A stretch of DNA of 64,000 bases from Doryteuthis pealeii (GCA_023376005.1 CM042138.1:99357491-99421490); one strand, 5' to 3'. Counted from the stretch's first letter, positions 33,311-44,904 are shown. Notes: generated by a model from the letters alone, not told the origin. Made by a program: numbers and translations.

Positions 33311-34126
33311 TAGGGTACCACCAAAATACGTCACATGATCAGTTTAGGCCATATTGAAGGAAGAAACGTAAATATTTTAAACATTTTTTTTTAAATCTCG
33401 CAAAAAAGAATTAACGAACATAAAGAGTTGTTACAAATAAAAACAGTTAATTCAAAGATACAAATTATCCGATTGGGGAAAAATTACTAACCGTTATCTT
33501 GAAAAATAAGTAAAACAGTCTGTTTTTTACAACACGGTCAATTTCTTTATCGATATTCTTTTAGCAGAATTCTGTATTCATGGTTCTTTTACTAAAAACT
33601 TTCGCATCGAAACTTATAAAAATCTGATATAATTATTTAGACTTATCTTTATAGAAAAAAAAGATAAAATTCTTTTTTGTCAGTTCATTTTTTCATATTT
33701 CATAAAATAAAATAGGGGGTGGGGGTAGACCTCGTAAAGATATTTCTCCTAATATATTTTAGGAAAAAAACTATTTCAGACATATTTTCATCAAAAGGTA
33801 AGTAATTGTGGAAATGTTTGTGAAAATCGGACCATTAATTGATTTTTCATAGAATTTTTTAAAAAGCTTCTAGTCATAATTTGTTTTTGGCTACGTTAAA
33901 TTTCAATTGATTTAACTGCGCAAAAATGTAAACATTGTTTTTCGTTCATAATTTTCATAAACTGAAATGGTTTTTTTTTAAATCATCGGGAATTTTTTTG
34001 TTTTTTAATGTTTCTTCTTTCGAATGGACAAAACATTTTCAAGATAATATTAACTTTTATGCAAGTTCCATTGTGCTAAATACTGGGGGGGGGGGTAAAT
34101 TTAACCGGGAAAATTGTTGGTATCTA
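33311..34126. mobile_element. MITE-T copy 2, hAT-type, 816 bp
   Basis: TAGGGTACCACCAAAATACG at the left end, TTGTTGGTATCTA at the right. The flanks are identical 8-mers ACGAGTTT (33303-33310 and 34127-34134). A run of ten or more G sits near the right end in both copies. Confidence 0.9.
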
Positions 34127-34205
34127 ACGAGTTTAAAAAATGTGCTTACAAAATAAATAAATACCATCAAGAATGAATAAATCAAAACGTCTTCGTCATG
34201 GGATG
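34127..34205 (+). repeat. R-C repeat, 3' piece after MITE-T
   Basis: TTTAAAAAATGTGCTTACAA and ACCATCAAGAATGAATAAAT match the uninterrupted R-C order at 18850-18920. Confidence 0.7.
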
Positions 34206-35025
34206 ATTTTTATTAGATGCATCATTATTTTCAATTTTAGATTTGTTACACGTTACTTATACAGTAGATGGGCACCACTAAGTAAACCCCATTATCTCGA
34301 TAAATACTATGAAGGATTCAGCATGAAACTCCAATAATCATAGGGATAATAAAATGTGTGTGAGAGAGAGAGAGAGATTGATGATAACTTTTAAAAAGTT
34401 TAATTTCCATAATTATGTTTTATGTGTATCTCTTTTCTTTTTCATATTAATTTACATCTTCGTTGAAAGCGAACCAATTAAAATAAAATCAGACAGTAAA
34501 TGTTAATGAATTTGAAAAGTATTTTAATCCAGGCAGTACCGTGTAACCCCAGTGAAGAAAAACTGAAACGAGAGCCCAAATTCCTTAGAATTACAATTAT
34601 TATTGGATATAACAATGCTCGAGTGATTACCATTAAATTAAACTGATGCATTATGAATAAGTATTCATCATCAACCCAACCAGAATCCCAGAGAGATAAT
34701 AATATATATTATTTAATGTACAGGAAAATTGCATGAGATTTAGCAATACTTTTTATTTTTCATGGAATAACTCATACTCTAATAATCATATAGCTATGCA
34801 TTGGATTACGTTTTTAATAAGAAATTTGGAATTTCCTGAGTTGCATATTTTATATTTCATTGCATGTAATGACATGTGAATTTAATAACAAGCAAGACAT
34901 ATTTAATAAAATGGACAGTAAGGAAGAGTGGGTGGATATAGTTCTTCATATTAGGAAGTTAGAATCAGCCATATTTTTATCTAACGTAATTTTTATAAAT
35001 GTGTTACTTAACTTAGTTTGACACA
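34206..35025. other. Unannotated stretch
   Basis: Nothing recognised beyond a short GA run at 34360-34376. Confidence 0.4.
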
Positions 35026-35224
35026 AGTAAAGTCGTCGGGGTGGCCTAAAGTCGGTATCAGCCAGACAGCGAGGGAGTCTGTCTCCTTTTCACTAGCGCT
35101 AGACCAAGGAGATTGTTTATGGCGTCTGAGGTGGAGCGCCACACCTACCATCAGCTCCTCACTTTACTGCAGATATATCTGTGCTACTCATGTCGTTCCT
35201 AGTCGGACGCTCTACCGACTGATA
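35026..35224 (-). mobile_element. SINE-K copy, shortened
   Basis: AAGTCGTCGGGGTGGCCTAA, TCACTAGCGCTAGACCAAGG and CACCTACCATCAGCTCCTCA. The head lacks about 40 bp around the B box. Confidence 0.8.
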
Positions 35225-35227
35225 CAT

Positions 35228-35300
35228 ATAGGGCACCCAGTGAGGATTAAACTCACTATACAAAAAATCTATTAGGCTAGCATATTAACTATTATGAGAG
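35228..35300 (-). mobile_element. SINE-F head fragment
   Basis: GGGCACCCAGTGAGGATTAA and ACTCACTATAC, then TTAGGCTAGCATATTAACTA. Confidence 0.6.
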
Positions 35301-35424
35301 AGTGTGAAAAAGTTCTTAGTCCAGCCAAGAAGACTTTTTTTTTAATTTTGAAGGGTTAAAGAATCTTAAACCATTGAGTTGAACTCTGATGAATATGTGT
35401 ATTGACTGACTTTAACGTCATGGC

Positions 35425-35620
35425 AAATCATACAGTAGTACAGCTACAGCTTGGAAGAATTACAGTTTTGTCTTATTAGAAATATCAGATATCCATATCA
35501 TCAATAATCTGTCAATAGCAGTCCATGCCTTTCCTATGTGTACATTGACATCAATTTCTGTAGGTGAGATATTGCTACCTAGGTAGGTGAACTGATCTCC
35601 GAATTTCTTCGACTGAAAAA
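35425..35620 (-). pseudogene. RTE-type LINE fragment
   Basis: The minus frame reads FGDQFTYLGSNISPTEIDVN then VHIGKAWTAIDRLLMIWISD and ISNKTKL. This is the C-terminal reverse transcriptase signature of the same RTE family as 21225-21870. It is truncated on both sides. Confidence 0.75.
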
Positions 35621-35750
35621 AAAAATGTACAAAATTACACACACACGAATACATATGAAAATTAAATATCTGACAGAAAAGAAGATTGAAACAGCATGTC
35701 AACATATCTAGGATTATTTCGAGAGGTTAGAGAATCGCATTCATTGTACG

Positions 35751-35753
<3 letters not shown>

Positions 35754-35787
<34 letters not shown>
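35754..35787. repeat. (TA)n microsatellite
   Basis: It abuts the MITE-D at 35789. Confidence 0.9.
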
Positions 35788-35788
<1 letters not shown>

Positions 35789-35790
<2 letters not shown>

Positions 35791-36003
35791 GAGATGCTGA
35801 TAGGGACGCAGAACGCGTACCTGACGCACACAAATCTAACAGGGCGCAGCAAAATCGTTTTCATACGCCCCAATGTTTTTCTCCCCTAACCATTTAAAGC
35901 TAACTGTAAATACATTTCAATGGTTTCTTAGAAACGAATTACACAGGATAGGTTACAAGGTAGGACTTAGACGGCTTTAGTTGGGACCCATAAATTTTCC
36001 CGT
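35789..36003 (+). mobile_element. MITE-D copy 4, 3'-truncated
   Basis: CAGAGATGCTGATAGGGACG to GACCCATAAATTTTCCCGTG. The right terminus is missing. Confidence 0.75.
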
Positions 36004-36299
36004 GCCAAAATTACAGACAGACCATCGGTCATAATTTGCAGATAATAATCTGACATTTTTGTGGTTAGAAGAAAGAAAGATTAAAGAAATATGGGTGGCC
36101 GAAGTGTAAAAGTTGAAGACGTCATTTTGGGATTTAACTGTTCAGTAAAAAAAAATGGTTAAAATGACTGAAAATTAATCATCTGGATTGTGGATTGTAA
36201 ATTTCAACGAGAGAGTGGAGCTATATTTGACAAGACAGTTTTTGAGTAAAACGAAAAACTCAACTTCACTTTAAGTCGATGGTTACAATAATAATTAAA

Positions 36300-36527
36300 T
36301 AATGCTGATAGCTTTTTTTTTTAATTTGTGCATCCTGAGATGCACGTATTTGATTTGAATGAGTTTCTTAATAAATTATATCAATAAACAACTAAAGCTG
36401 TCTAAACCCTACCTTGTACCCTATACAGTGTCATTCATTTCCAAGAAAATATTGAAATATATTTACAGTTAACAGTAAATGGTGGGAAAAAAAACCCACT
36501 GGGACGCATACCTCTCAGCATCTTTGC
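36300..36527 (-). mobile_element. MITE-D copy 5, inverted
   Basis: AATGCTGATAGC, CTAAAGCTGTCTAAACCCTA and ATATTTACAGTTAACAGTAA, ending CTCTCAGCATCTTTG. Confidence 0.7.
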
Positions 36528-36852
36528 AATGATCATTTATAACAAAAAAGTGACCGGACCAACTCATCACACTTCATTCACGAAAGTCGACTTCTTTTTG
36601 TTTTTCTTTTCTAATTTGAGCTTACAAAATTTTATACTACATAATTTGCTTACTTAAATTTAGATGAATTTGCGATATATTGAAAGCTAGAAACGTGAAA
36701 TTTTCGGGAAAAGAAAATCCTTTAGGTCAGTTGACATTATAAAGTTTCATCGTCAAATCTGGAATTTTTCAGTTAAGTTTTCAATCAAACAAAAATAACA
36801 TACGACATTTACCTGATTTAGGAGCTTCGGCTTCTGAATCAATAATGTAAAA

Positions 36853-37075
36853 TAACTCGCGTGGTCACAGGGGTCCGTCCCTTCCAGGCAGCACCTGCCC
36901 ACTTATCTAAAATAGCCAGGACCAGGTTTATTGCTTGGTGCCAAAAATGGAATGCCGAAGGGATCACGCACTTTTTCCACCGGTCATTGTGATGAGCTTC
37001 GGTTTGTGCGTGTTCCCCACGTTAAAAAGTCAGTGTGTCAATTCAGACTGGTGGGAAGTCAGGAAAATGCTTATT
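36853..37075 (+). repeat. G repeat copy
   Basis: CCAGGCAGCACCTGCCCACT, GGTTTATTGCTTGGTGCCAA and GATGAGCTTCGGTTTGTGCG. Confidence 0.65.
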
Positions 37076-38285
37076 ACCCATCAATCCTTTGATGGAGAAA
37101 TTTTTTTCGGGAATAAACAAGATTCATTCAGAAAAATAACAATTTTAACAGTTCGAGTCCAATTTCCTTACAATATATATATATATATATTTTTACAGTC
37201 AACCACTGATTCTTTTTGAAAAAATTGTCTATTGTAAGAAAAAGAGCATAGATGAATAATATTTTTACCAAAACTATTCTTGGTCCCTAATGCTCTCTGC
37301 ATCGAAAAAATAGAGTCTAAAAACAAGTAAAAATTTCGGCTTCGGGTTACCCTTACCGTGCTTTTAACCTGGACTGTAATATTTTATATGCAAATGTACG
37401 TAAATGACAACATTATTTATTAACAATAGATAAACACAAATGAAAGGCGTATTCAGGCTTAAAGAGATTAATTTTAAACTTTAATTCCCATGATTTTTTT
37501 TTTTTTTTTTTTTTAGATTTTTGAAGTTATTTATTTCTCTCTCTTCCTAGCAGAGTTAAATCCAAAAAATATAATCTTCACACAAACAAATCACGTAAGT
37601 ATACGTGTCGTGTTCATTGGTAGAAACAAAAATGTCGTGTATGATTCTTACGTGAATGAAAGAAATGTAGGATTACTTCCAATAAATGACAAAAAAATAA
37701 AAAATAAATCGCGTGGTTTCGGGTTTTATCAGTGTTGGATAGTGTTTTCCAATTTCCAATATAAGAAATTAAATCAGAACGAATATACCATTTTTATCTA
37801 TTTAAAAAAAAAATATTTTTTATTACTTTTTTTTTCCTACTATTCAAAATCATAATTTCTTATTTCTTTGCTTCCTTCCTTCCTTCTTTGACTGACTTCA
37901 AAAAACAAATCAGAAAGAGAGCGAGAAAAAATTAAGACACAATTACATGACAAAAAAATCAAGAACTCTTCTGACAAAAAGATCAATCATTTCAGAGAGA
38001 GAAAAAATTGTGAAAATAAATAACGAACTTTTTTTTTATTACAACTTAGTTGAATATCGTTGATGATCAAAAATCATTTAAAAAAAAAAAAAAATGAAAA
38101 AAGCGAAACGTTTTTTCACCTCTTCTTTTGTTACAAACTTATAACCGTTATCGTAGGTTGACGAGTTGAAATGGAATACTAAATTGAATATCCAGGAAAA
38201 GGATCACATTTGACTCCCAATAAAAGTACCACTTCCCGCCAAACAATGGATGTTAAGCAGAGATGAACACTTACCATAAAGTAAC
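37076..38285. other. 1.2 kb without recognisable genes or repeats
   Basis: Poly-T run at 37496-37515 and TA run near 37172. Short frames only. Confidence 0.4.
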
Positions 38286-38289
38286 AGCA

Positions 38290-38440
38290 GCAAGTATTTT
38301 CTTGACCTCCCACCAAGCTGGATTGACACAAGAACTTTTCAACGTGGGGAGCTACGCACAAAACGAAGCTCATGCAGTGGCCAGTGCAAAAAATGCGTTA
38401 TCCCTTCGGCATTCCCCTTTCAGGGTGCCTCAGGTACAAA
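38290..38440 (-). repeat. G repeat copy
   Basis: Inverted: GCACAAAACGAAGCTCATGC and CTTCGGCATTCCCCTTTCAG. Confidence 0.6.
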
Positions 38441-38632
38441 GAAATACATTATATGATATAAATCATTTTTATTAATACAAGTAATTTGCTCGCAGTTGTA
38501 CAATTTCAAGTATCCCTATCTAATACTAATAGTTATGCGATTTCATCTATTTGCACAGTTATATGGTTTCTAATAATAATGCTTAGTAAATAGTTATAGC
38601 TTGAAGTAACTATTCTTAATACAAATGGTTTG

Positions 38633-38870
38633 GTTTGGTTTCTTTGTTTAATGGCATATCAACCTTTGTGGGTTATTTAATGCCAAAATTCATCTTTATA
38701 GAAAAACAGTAGTGGTACTATTTAACCCATAGATGGTGGGGGTCAGGGAATTCATATCTTTCCCAAAGATATTAGTCTGAAAGTGAATCTAATAGCGGGA
38801 CTGGAGTTTGAACTCGCTTTCTACGATGTCGCAGTCCAGCACATTAATCACTACGCCACAAGGACACCCC
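38633..38870 (-). mobile_element. SINE-P copy
   Basis: On the minus strand it begins GGGGTGTCCTTGTGGCGTAG (A box TGGCGTAGTGATTAATG) with B box GAGTTCAAACTCCAG. It carries ACTTTCAGACTAATATCTTT and ends with the shared tail TTGATATGCCATTAAAC. Confidence 0.8.
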
Positions 38871-38934
38871 TATAAATAATTCACGGTTATATTGCATCAA
38901 GTATTCTTATCGAATATGAATATTTTTAAAACAG

Positions 38935-39118
38935 ATAGAATAGACTCATAGATGGAACCCTAACAGGTAGTGCCACTCCGGGTCATAGTGGAGTCTCGCC
39001 ATCAGATAAAGTTTAGTGTCATACCCAGAACACCCCTTTTGGGGCAGAATCTTACCCTTCTGCAGGAGATATAGTCAACGTATTCTAAGCAGCACCGACA
39101 GAGCGGTTAGGATATTTT
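38935..39118 (-). repeat. R-C repeat, short form
   Basis: ATAGATGGAACCCTAACAGG and AAGCAGCACCGACAGAGCGG. The 240-bp middle block of the long form is absent. Confidence 0.7.
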
Positions 39119-39300
39119 TAAAAAAAAACGAATATTGATTAATTGTACAATTACTTTTACAGAGTGAATTTCATCGTTTATACATGTCGTTTTGTGCGAT
39201 CAGGTAGATTTACAAGTCTAAATTTCAGAGAGGATAGAACTCCGTTCGCCACAAGTATGACGTGACAGAAGGTCACAAGATCGAATTCGTTATTCAGTTG

Positions 39301-39590
39301 CAGAGATGTTGATAGATACGCGTCCTGCGTCCCTGACGCAGAAAAAACATATCCATGCGTCCCAGTGTTTTTTTTTTTTTTTTTTTTTTCCTGTTTTTTT
39401 CTTTTCCTGCAAACGAATTATACTGTATGGGATACAAGGTAGGGGTTAGACGGCTTTAGTTGTTCATAGATAAAAAAAAAAACTGCAATTTATTAAGAAA
39501 GTTTAGTTGGGACCAATTAAATTTCCCGGTGACTCATTCAAATTCATGCGTCCCATGATGCACTAAATTAAAAAGCTATCAGCATCACTG
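39301..39590 (+). mobile_element. MITE-D copy 6, 290 bp
   Basis: CAGAGATGTTGATAG to GCTATCAGCATCACTG, with both termini present. A 21-base T run lies inside at about 39369. Confidence 0.8.
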
Positions 39591-39594
39591 CAGT

Positions 39595-40130
39595 AGTGAT
39601 GCATCTGCAAGATTAGCTTGACTAACAATTACACCACGATAGAGACGTTTTAACCAACCCGTTGGTCACGGCTACGATGTGATACAAAGTTACAAGTATG
39701 GAGCATCTAGTGAGGATCGAACTCGCTATTCAATAGTAATGAATCTGCGAGACTAAATTGTTAACCATTACACCAAAATGGACGCCCCTTTTAGTCTGCC
39801 ACGAGTAGGATGTGATACAAAGTCACAAGTATGGGGCATCCAGCGAGGACCGAACTCGCTATTCACTTTATTAGGTTCGTTGGCTGCACAAAAAAATTTA
39901 CTCTCCAGGTAGGATTTGATACAAGATCACAGGTATCCAGCGAGGATCGAACACGCTATTCACTAATAATGAATCTGCAACACTATCTAGCTAAACATTA
40001 CACCACGATGGACGTTTTAACCAACCCATTCACCATGGGTAGACGTGACACAAGGTCGAAAGTATATGGCATCCAGCTTGCTAACCCGATCGAACTCTAG
40101 TATGAATGGTCTGTTAGCTAAGTCATTAAC
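39595..40130 (-). mobile_element. Tandem cluster of four to five SINE-F copies
   Basis: The inverted head (TTACACCACGAT, TTACACCAAAATGG, TTACACCACGATGG) and B box (GAGGATCGAACTCGC, GAGGACCGAACTCGC, GAGGATCGAACACGC) recur every 100-130 bases, each followed by AACCAACCC or a GATGTGATACAAxxTCACA segment. The last unit is degenerate. Confidence 0.8.
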
Positions 40131-40369
40131 AACTAACAAAAACAGATAATTGATAATCAACAGGCCAAAAGAGATAAGCATGGATGCTAAAAGATGAACG
40201 AGATATTCTGAGATTGTTCAAAAATATAAGATTGAAATAAAATGATCGAATATACCGACCTGATTCACCCAGCCCTCAACTCAAGACCGGCGTGACCCTT
40301 TCATCGAATGAGGGCGCCACAAATTCAGAGCAAACTAAATTCATATTTATATTCAAGACGTCAATTTAA

Positions 40370-40500
40370 TATATTGTCTGACCAATGAGTGGTCTCATCA
40401 GGCGAAATGTTGAGTATATAACAATACAGATGAGGACAACACATGAAAATACAAATTATCAAGTCTCATCTCAAAAATTCAAATTCAGACAAATAATATT
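40370..40500 (+). repeat. Repeat H copy
   Basis: CTGACCAATGAGTGGTCTCA, then CAGGCGAAATGTTGAGTATA, TAACAATACAGATGAGGACA. It contains a 5-bp stem ATGAG/CTCAT with loop TGGT. Confidence 0.6.
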
Positions 40501-40559
40501 GAATTACCTTTTTAAAGCTGTCAAAATTTTAGTAAGGAAAGAATTCACAGAGGTCAACT

Positions 40560-41264
40560 ATTATACATGATTTTTCTCAACAAGAACAAAAAATATGCAG
40601 TCATGTGACAAAAATTGGTAAATATTACAAGAACAGACCATTTAACGGACACTTGTATGTGCCAAATGCATAAAATTTGAAATACTACGGTTATTCAGCT
40701 AAAAATGAGAAAGATTTTGTATCCTTTGCATTCTCTTGTGTATTGGAGGTTTTTTTATGTATTTCTTGGAGATTACTAAAAATATAATTACACTATCGAC
40801 TATTTGGAAGGAAGGTGAAACGTGACCCATTAAGTTACCCATTCAGCTCTGTGTAGATAACTGAGATTAGTGAAAAGGGAGTTTGCAAAGCAAATAAAAT
40901 TTAAAAATAAATAAATAAATACGGCCGGACGAAACCTTAAAATTATTTTGTTAGCTTTCTAAGAAAGGAAATGTTTGACCTCATTTAAGCTACGGGTTGC
41001 TGGTTGTGAAATTTAACACAAAAATACATTTCAAATTCTCCCGGCTCTTTCTTTCTCTACTCTTCAGAGAAACTAACATTATATAACGAGGAGACTGTCA
41101 AGAGATACATGGGAAGAAAGACAGACAGAGTAAAGAGATTGGTTGGTTTTTGACTTAATTCAATCCTAAAAGTAAGGAATAATTTAGTATAATTTTCGTG
41201 TCATTAGACTTAACAGTAAAAAAGCCTTTACGAATCAAAAGTTGATTAACTCAGCTTTAGTATA
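40560..41264. other. Unannotated stretch
   Basis: Nothing recognised. At 40830-40905 GACCCATTAAGTTACCCATT and CAGCTCTGTGTAGATAACTG-like words also occur near 20637, so a further dispersed repeat exists. Confidence 0.4.
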
Positions 41265-41395
41265 TATATAGTATAGTATAGTAGAAAATTTGAAAAAACA
41301 CAGGTTTAAATAAAATGAGTGGTAAGTTTTTTATAAGTTTTTTTTATTTAAACCTGTGTTTTTTCAAATTTCTTACTATACTACATACCGTTGGA
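41265..41395. repeat. Foldback, about 45-bp arms
   Basis: TAGTAGAAAATTTGAAAAAA and CACAGGTTTAAATA face TATTTAAACCTGTG and TTTTTTCAAATTTCTTACTA across about 32 bases. The left arm equals part of the repeat at 1243-1383. Confidence 0.85.
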
Positions 41396-41413
41396 TGCAC
41401 TTCCATTTCTTTT

Positions 41414-41448
<35 letters not shown>

Positions 41449-41939
41449 TCTTGATTATTGGAATGAATACCAAGTAAGTCGGCAGCTTAAAAAGAAGAAA
41501 AAGAAAGAAGAAACAAAGTACTGTTTGTAGTACACAGGGAACATAAGTCTTTTAATAATAATATAAACAAAGTTTTCTTTTTATTGCTTGTCTGTTTCTC
41601 TCTGATAAACACTTTGGAAAAAAAAGGCAATTCACTTTGTATAGAGAGAGCAAGGAACAGATTTATTTAGTAATATCGGTTCGTTTAATAGACGGCGATA
41701 ATGTTGGCATTAGTCGCAAGCAGGGCGTAGAGGGCACTGAGCCGCGAAAGAGAGATCGATAGTTTATCGATTGAACGAATCATAATACAACAACAAAACA
41801 GATAAAAATAAAATCAAAGAGAGGCATTAACCGCTTGATTTCTTACCTGATTGAATATTGCAAATAACACTTTAATTTTAGATCTACGTTTTTCGCAATT
41901 AATTTTCTTCTTTTTTTTTTAAGCTATGGGTATGTCACT

Positions 41940-42085
41940 CAAGTTAGATATTTACCCAACCCGTTCGCAACGGGAAGGATGTGATACAAGGTCGTAATTA
42001 TGGGGCATCTAGTGGGGGTCGAACTCGATATTCAGTAGTAATGGATTTTCGAGACTAGCTTGCAAACTATTACATCACGATGAGA
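41940..42085 (-). mobile_element. SINE-F copy
   Basis: TACCCAACCCGTTCGCAACG, GGGGCATCTAGTGGGGGTCG and AACTATTACATCACGATGAG. Confidence 0.8.
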
Positions 42086-42097
42086 ATGTTACTCAAG

Positions 42098-42336
42098 CAG
42101 TGATGCTGATAGCTTTTCGATTTAGTGCGTCCTGTGACGCACATATTTGCTTGGAATTAGTCCCCATGGGTCCCAACTAAAGTTTCTTAATAGAGTGTAG
42201 GTTTTTCATTTATGATCTTGGGAAACAACTAAAGCCGTCTAACTCCTACCTTGTAACCTATCCTGTGTAATTCGTTTCTAAGAAACTACTGAAATGTATT
42301 TACAGTTAGCTTGAAATGGTGAGGGAAGAAAAAATA
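42098..42336 (-). mobile_element. MITE-D copy 7, truncated
   Basis: CAGTGATGCTGATAGCTTTT to TTGAAATGGTGAGGGAAGAA. The second terminus is missing. Confidence 0.75.
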
Positions 42337-42514
42337 CTAATAATTACGAGATTGCAAGTAATTATTTCAAATTATTGATAGTCATTTGTTTGCACACATA
42401 TTGTTTCAAGTATTGGTAAACAATTATAGCTTCAAGTAACTATTCTTAATACAAATAATTTACAATTATATGACATCAATTGAATAGGAATAATTTTTCT
42501 AAAGATTTATTTTA

Positions 42515-42852
42515 CGCATAGATGGAACCTTAACAGACAGGGCCGGTGATAAGGACTCATGCCCTTCCCAATCTATGATACGGGACTCCCACTCTACTAC
42601 ATATCAATTTAATATTAATAGAAAATATATGAAATATATTCTTCTGCGGCCCCAAGTATACGCGCCAGTTATAGTGGACCTAGGAGTAATGGAAGTTAAG
42701 GGGTAGTCCACATTCCCCAGAACTGAATCCTCATAATCAGGCGTAATTTAATGTCACAATCAGGACACCCCTTTTGGGAAGAGGTCTTACGCCTGTACAG
42801 AAATACAGTCGGCATATTCTAAGCCAACTACAAAACTCCATTTGGATTTAAT
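42515..42852 (-). repeat. R-C repeat, rearranged
   Basis: ATAGATGGAACCTTAACAGA, GGACCTAGGAGTAATGGAAG, GAACTGAATCCTCATAATCA and CAGTCGGCATATTCTAAGCC, interrupted by about 100 unrelated bases. Confidence 0.6.
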
Positions 42853-42880
42853 AGAAAACAAATAAGTATTCAAAAATATT

Positions 42881-43099
42881 TTGTTTAATATCATATCAAC
42901 CTTTATGGGTTATTCAATGCTAAAGCCATCATTGTAGAAGTACAGTAGCGGTATTATTTAACCCATAACTGGGGTAGGAAGGTTCATACCTTTCCCAGAA
43001 GTATTAGTCCGAAAGGGAACGTGATAGCGCGACTGAAGTTTGAACTCTCTTACTAAAATGTTGCAGTCCAGTACGTTGATCACTGTGCCACGGGGACTC
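42881..43099 (-). mobile_element. SINE-P copy
   Basis: TCATATCAACCTTTATGGGT tail, GTATTAGTCCGAAAGGGAAC body, GATCACTGTGCCACGGGGAC inverted head. Confidence 0.8.
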
Positions 43100-43280
43100 A
43101 AATGTATATACTCGCGTATCATGCGACTTTCTGAAATCTAAATTTTAGCGGTCCGTACCATACGCGAGTTACAAACTTTGTGTGTGTGCGCGCAAACAGT
43201 TGGTCAAGGCTAGATCTACGCCAACTGGTAAGTCTACAAAAGTTAACAAATAGTCCCGAATAGCATAGGATGATGCTCGA

Positions 43281-43309
43281 ATAATATATATATATATATA
43301 TATATATAA
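43281..43309. repeat. (TA)n microsatellite
   Basis: TA run. It is followed at 43311-43402 by an imperfect inverted repeat, AAGCCTAATGAATTAGAGAA facing TTCTAACTCATTAGGTTTAC. Confidence 0.8.
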
Positions 43310-43634
43310 GTAAGCCTAATGAATTAGAGAATATGTACCTAGGTTTTTCTTTTCCGTTAGGAGAAACTTAGGTAGATATTCTAACTCATTAGGTTTACTT
43401 TATTATGTATTGGCTCTATTTATTGTATTGAGCACTTTAGTATATTTAACTTAGGCAACTCTTATAGTATTTTTTTTCTTTTGTGCATTTTAATTGTATC
43501 AACCGAGTATTTTCACGAAGTGTATATGATTTGGTCTTTTCTTTTTTTTATGAATTTTTTCCTCCAGGCGAAAATTTGTATTGTGTAATTACAGGGTATA
43601 AAGCCAGGATTTTTTTTATATTGTCGGGGTTTAG

Positions 43635-43636
<2 letters not shown>

Positions 43637-43679
<43 letters not shown>

Positions 43680-43690
43680 ACACACACACC
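43637..43690. repeat. (TA)n(CA)n microsatellite
   Basis: It sits at the 3' end of the adjacent inverted SINE-Q. Confidence 0.9.
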
Positions 43691-44012
43691 CCTCCGCACG
43701 TGTAGAATGTGACACAAGGTCAATTTCTTAAGTAGAGTTTAACAGGTTTGAATTCAGAGTCTAGACTGGTTACCTAGCCATGGTTAAAGATCTGTGTGCC
43801 TGAATTCAGAGTTTCTTTCTCCTAGACTTGTTGCCTAACCAAGGTTGAAGAGCTCAGTATGCCCTACTATTTACCCATAACAGGTTAGGAGATTAGATGG
43901 ATTCATACCTTTCCCAAGGGTATTAGCACAATGTGAAATGCAAACAACTTCGTCAGGATTTGAACTTGTCTCGCCATACCCATTTCCAACAACGGTAACT
44001 ATTACACCACAC
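43691..44012 (-). mobile_element. SINE-Q copy with internal duplication
   Basis: GAATTCAGAGT...AGACTxGTTxCCTAxCC occurs twice (43751 and 43803), so about 55 bp are duplicated inside the element. The head ends CTATTACACCACACG. Confidence 0.8.
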
Positions 44013-44375
44013 GTGATATACGTACCCGAGTATATACGGTACGTTAGATTTCAGAAACCATGAAAACTAAAGTTACATTTTGTTTGAAATATTATAATTA
44101 TGCTAAAGGATTTTTTTTAAGTCTGCAATGCCAAAAACGTTGCAAACTGATAGATCATTGATAGAAACGAAAGATATTAAGATATATTACTATAAATAGA
44201 TTTATTCAATAAAAATATATAAAAAAAAAAATGATTGCATTGTGCTACTTTCAATAACTTTTTCTGGTTTCATTTCGTGAATGTTTATCACATGGCATTT
44301 AGTTTAACATAACAATAACATCCCCGAGTTGAAATAATCATTTTAAAGCTCGTCTATCATTGCGTCCGTATATAT

Positions 44376-44892
44376 CAGGGGTCACCAAACTACGGCCCGC
44401 GAAGGCATTTTATCAGGCCCGCCAACAGTACTTGAATTTGTTGGTTAAAGCGTAAGGAACGCGAGACGTTCTGATACAATTTAAATATAGATATCATGTT
44501 AAGCTTACTACATCTTCATGGACTTTACTACAGAATCAACCCATCGAACGAAATTGACTGATAAACATTTGAAGTAATTCTCTTGATTGGATGTAGCAAT
44601 TCCAAACCAAACATTGACGATATCTTGAAAGGCAAACTTCAGTTTCACAAATCTCACTAAACCTTTCGGCTAAAGTTGCGTTCTTTGATAATGTTTTGAA
44701 AATAAATATGTTGGTTAAATTTGTTTTTGTGCATCTTACGCCGCTCATCCATCAATATAACATGGAAAGATAAATTTTGTTTTATAACTTTTTCTCAGAG
44801 CTTTCGTTCTGGCTAGCAAGTATTGAACATAATAATGTGGTCCGCGCTCGTTACTTTTTCAATTATCCGTGAAAAAAGTTTGGTGATCCCTG
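44376..44892. mobile_element. MITE-Z, hAT element, 517 bp
   Basis: Termini CAGGGGTCACCAAACT and AGTTTGGTGATCCCTG are inverted with one mismatch. Both sides carry GTATATAT (44368-44375 and 44893-44900), a perfect 8-bp target duplication. The CAGGGGTCxCCAAACTxCGGCCCGC start is typical of a widespread hAT group. Short frames remain inside (for example 44536-44748, minus), none with hAT catalytic motifs. Confidence 0.9.
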
Positions 44893-44904
44893 GTATATAT
44901 CATC

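Noticed and set aside
44536..44748. hAT transposase piece inside MITE-Z
   Set aside because: The 70-codon frame shows none of the hAT catalytic or dimerisation motifs, so MITE-Z is treated as non-autonomous.
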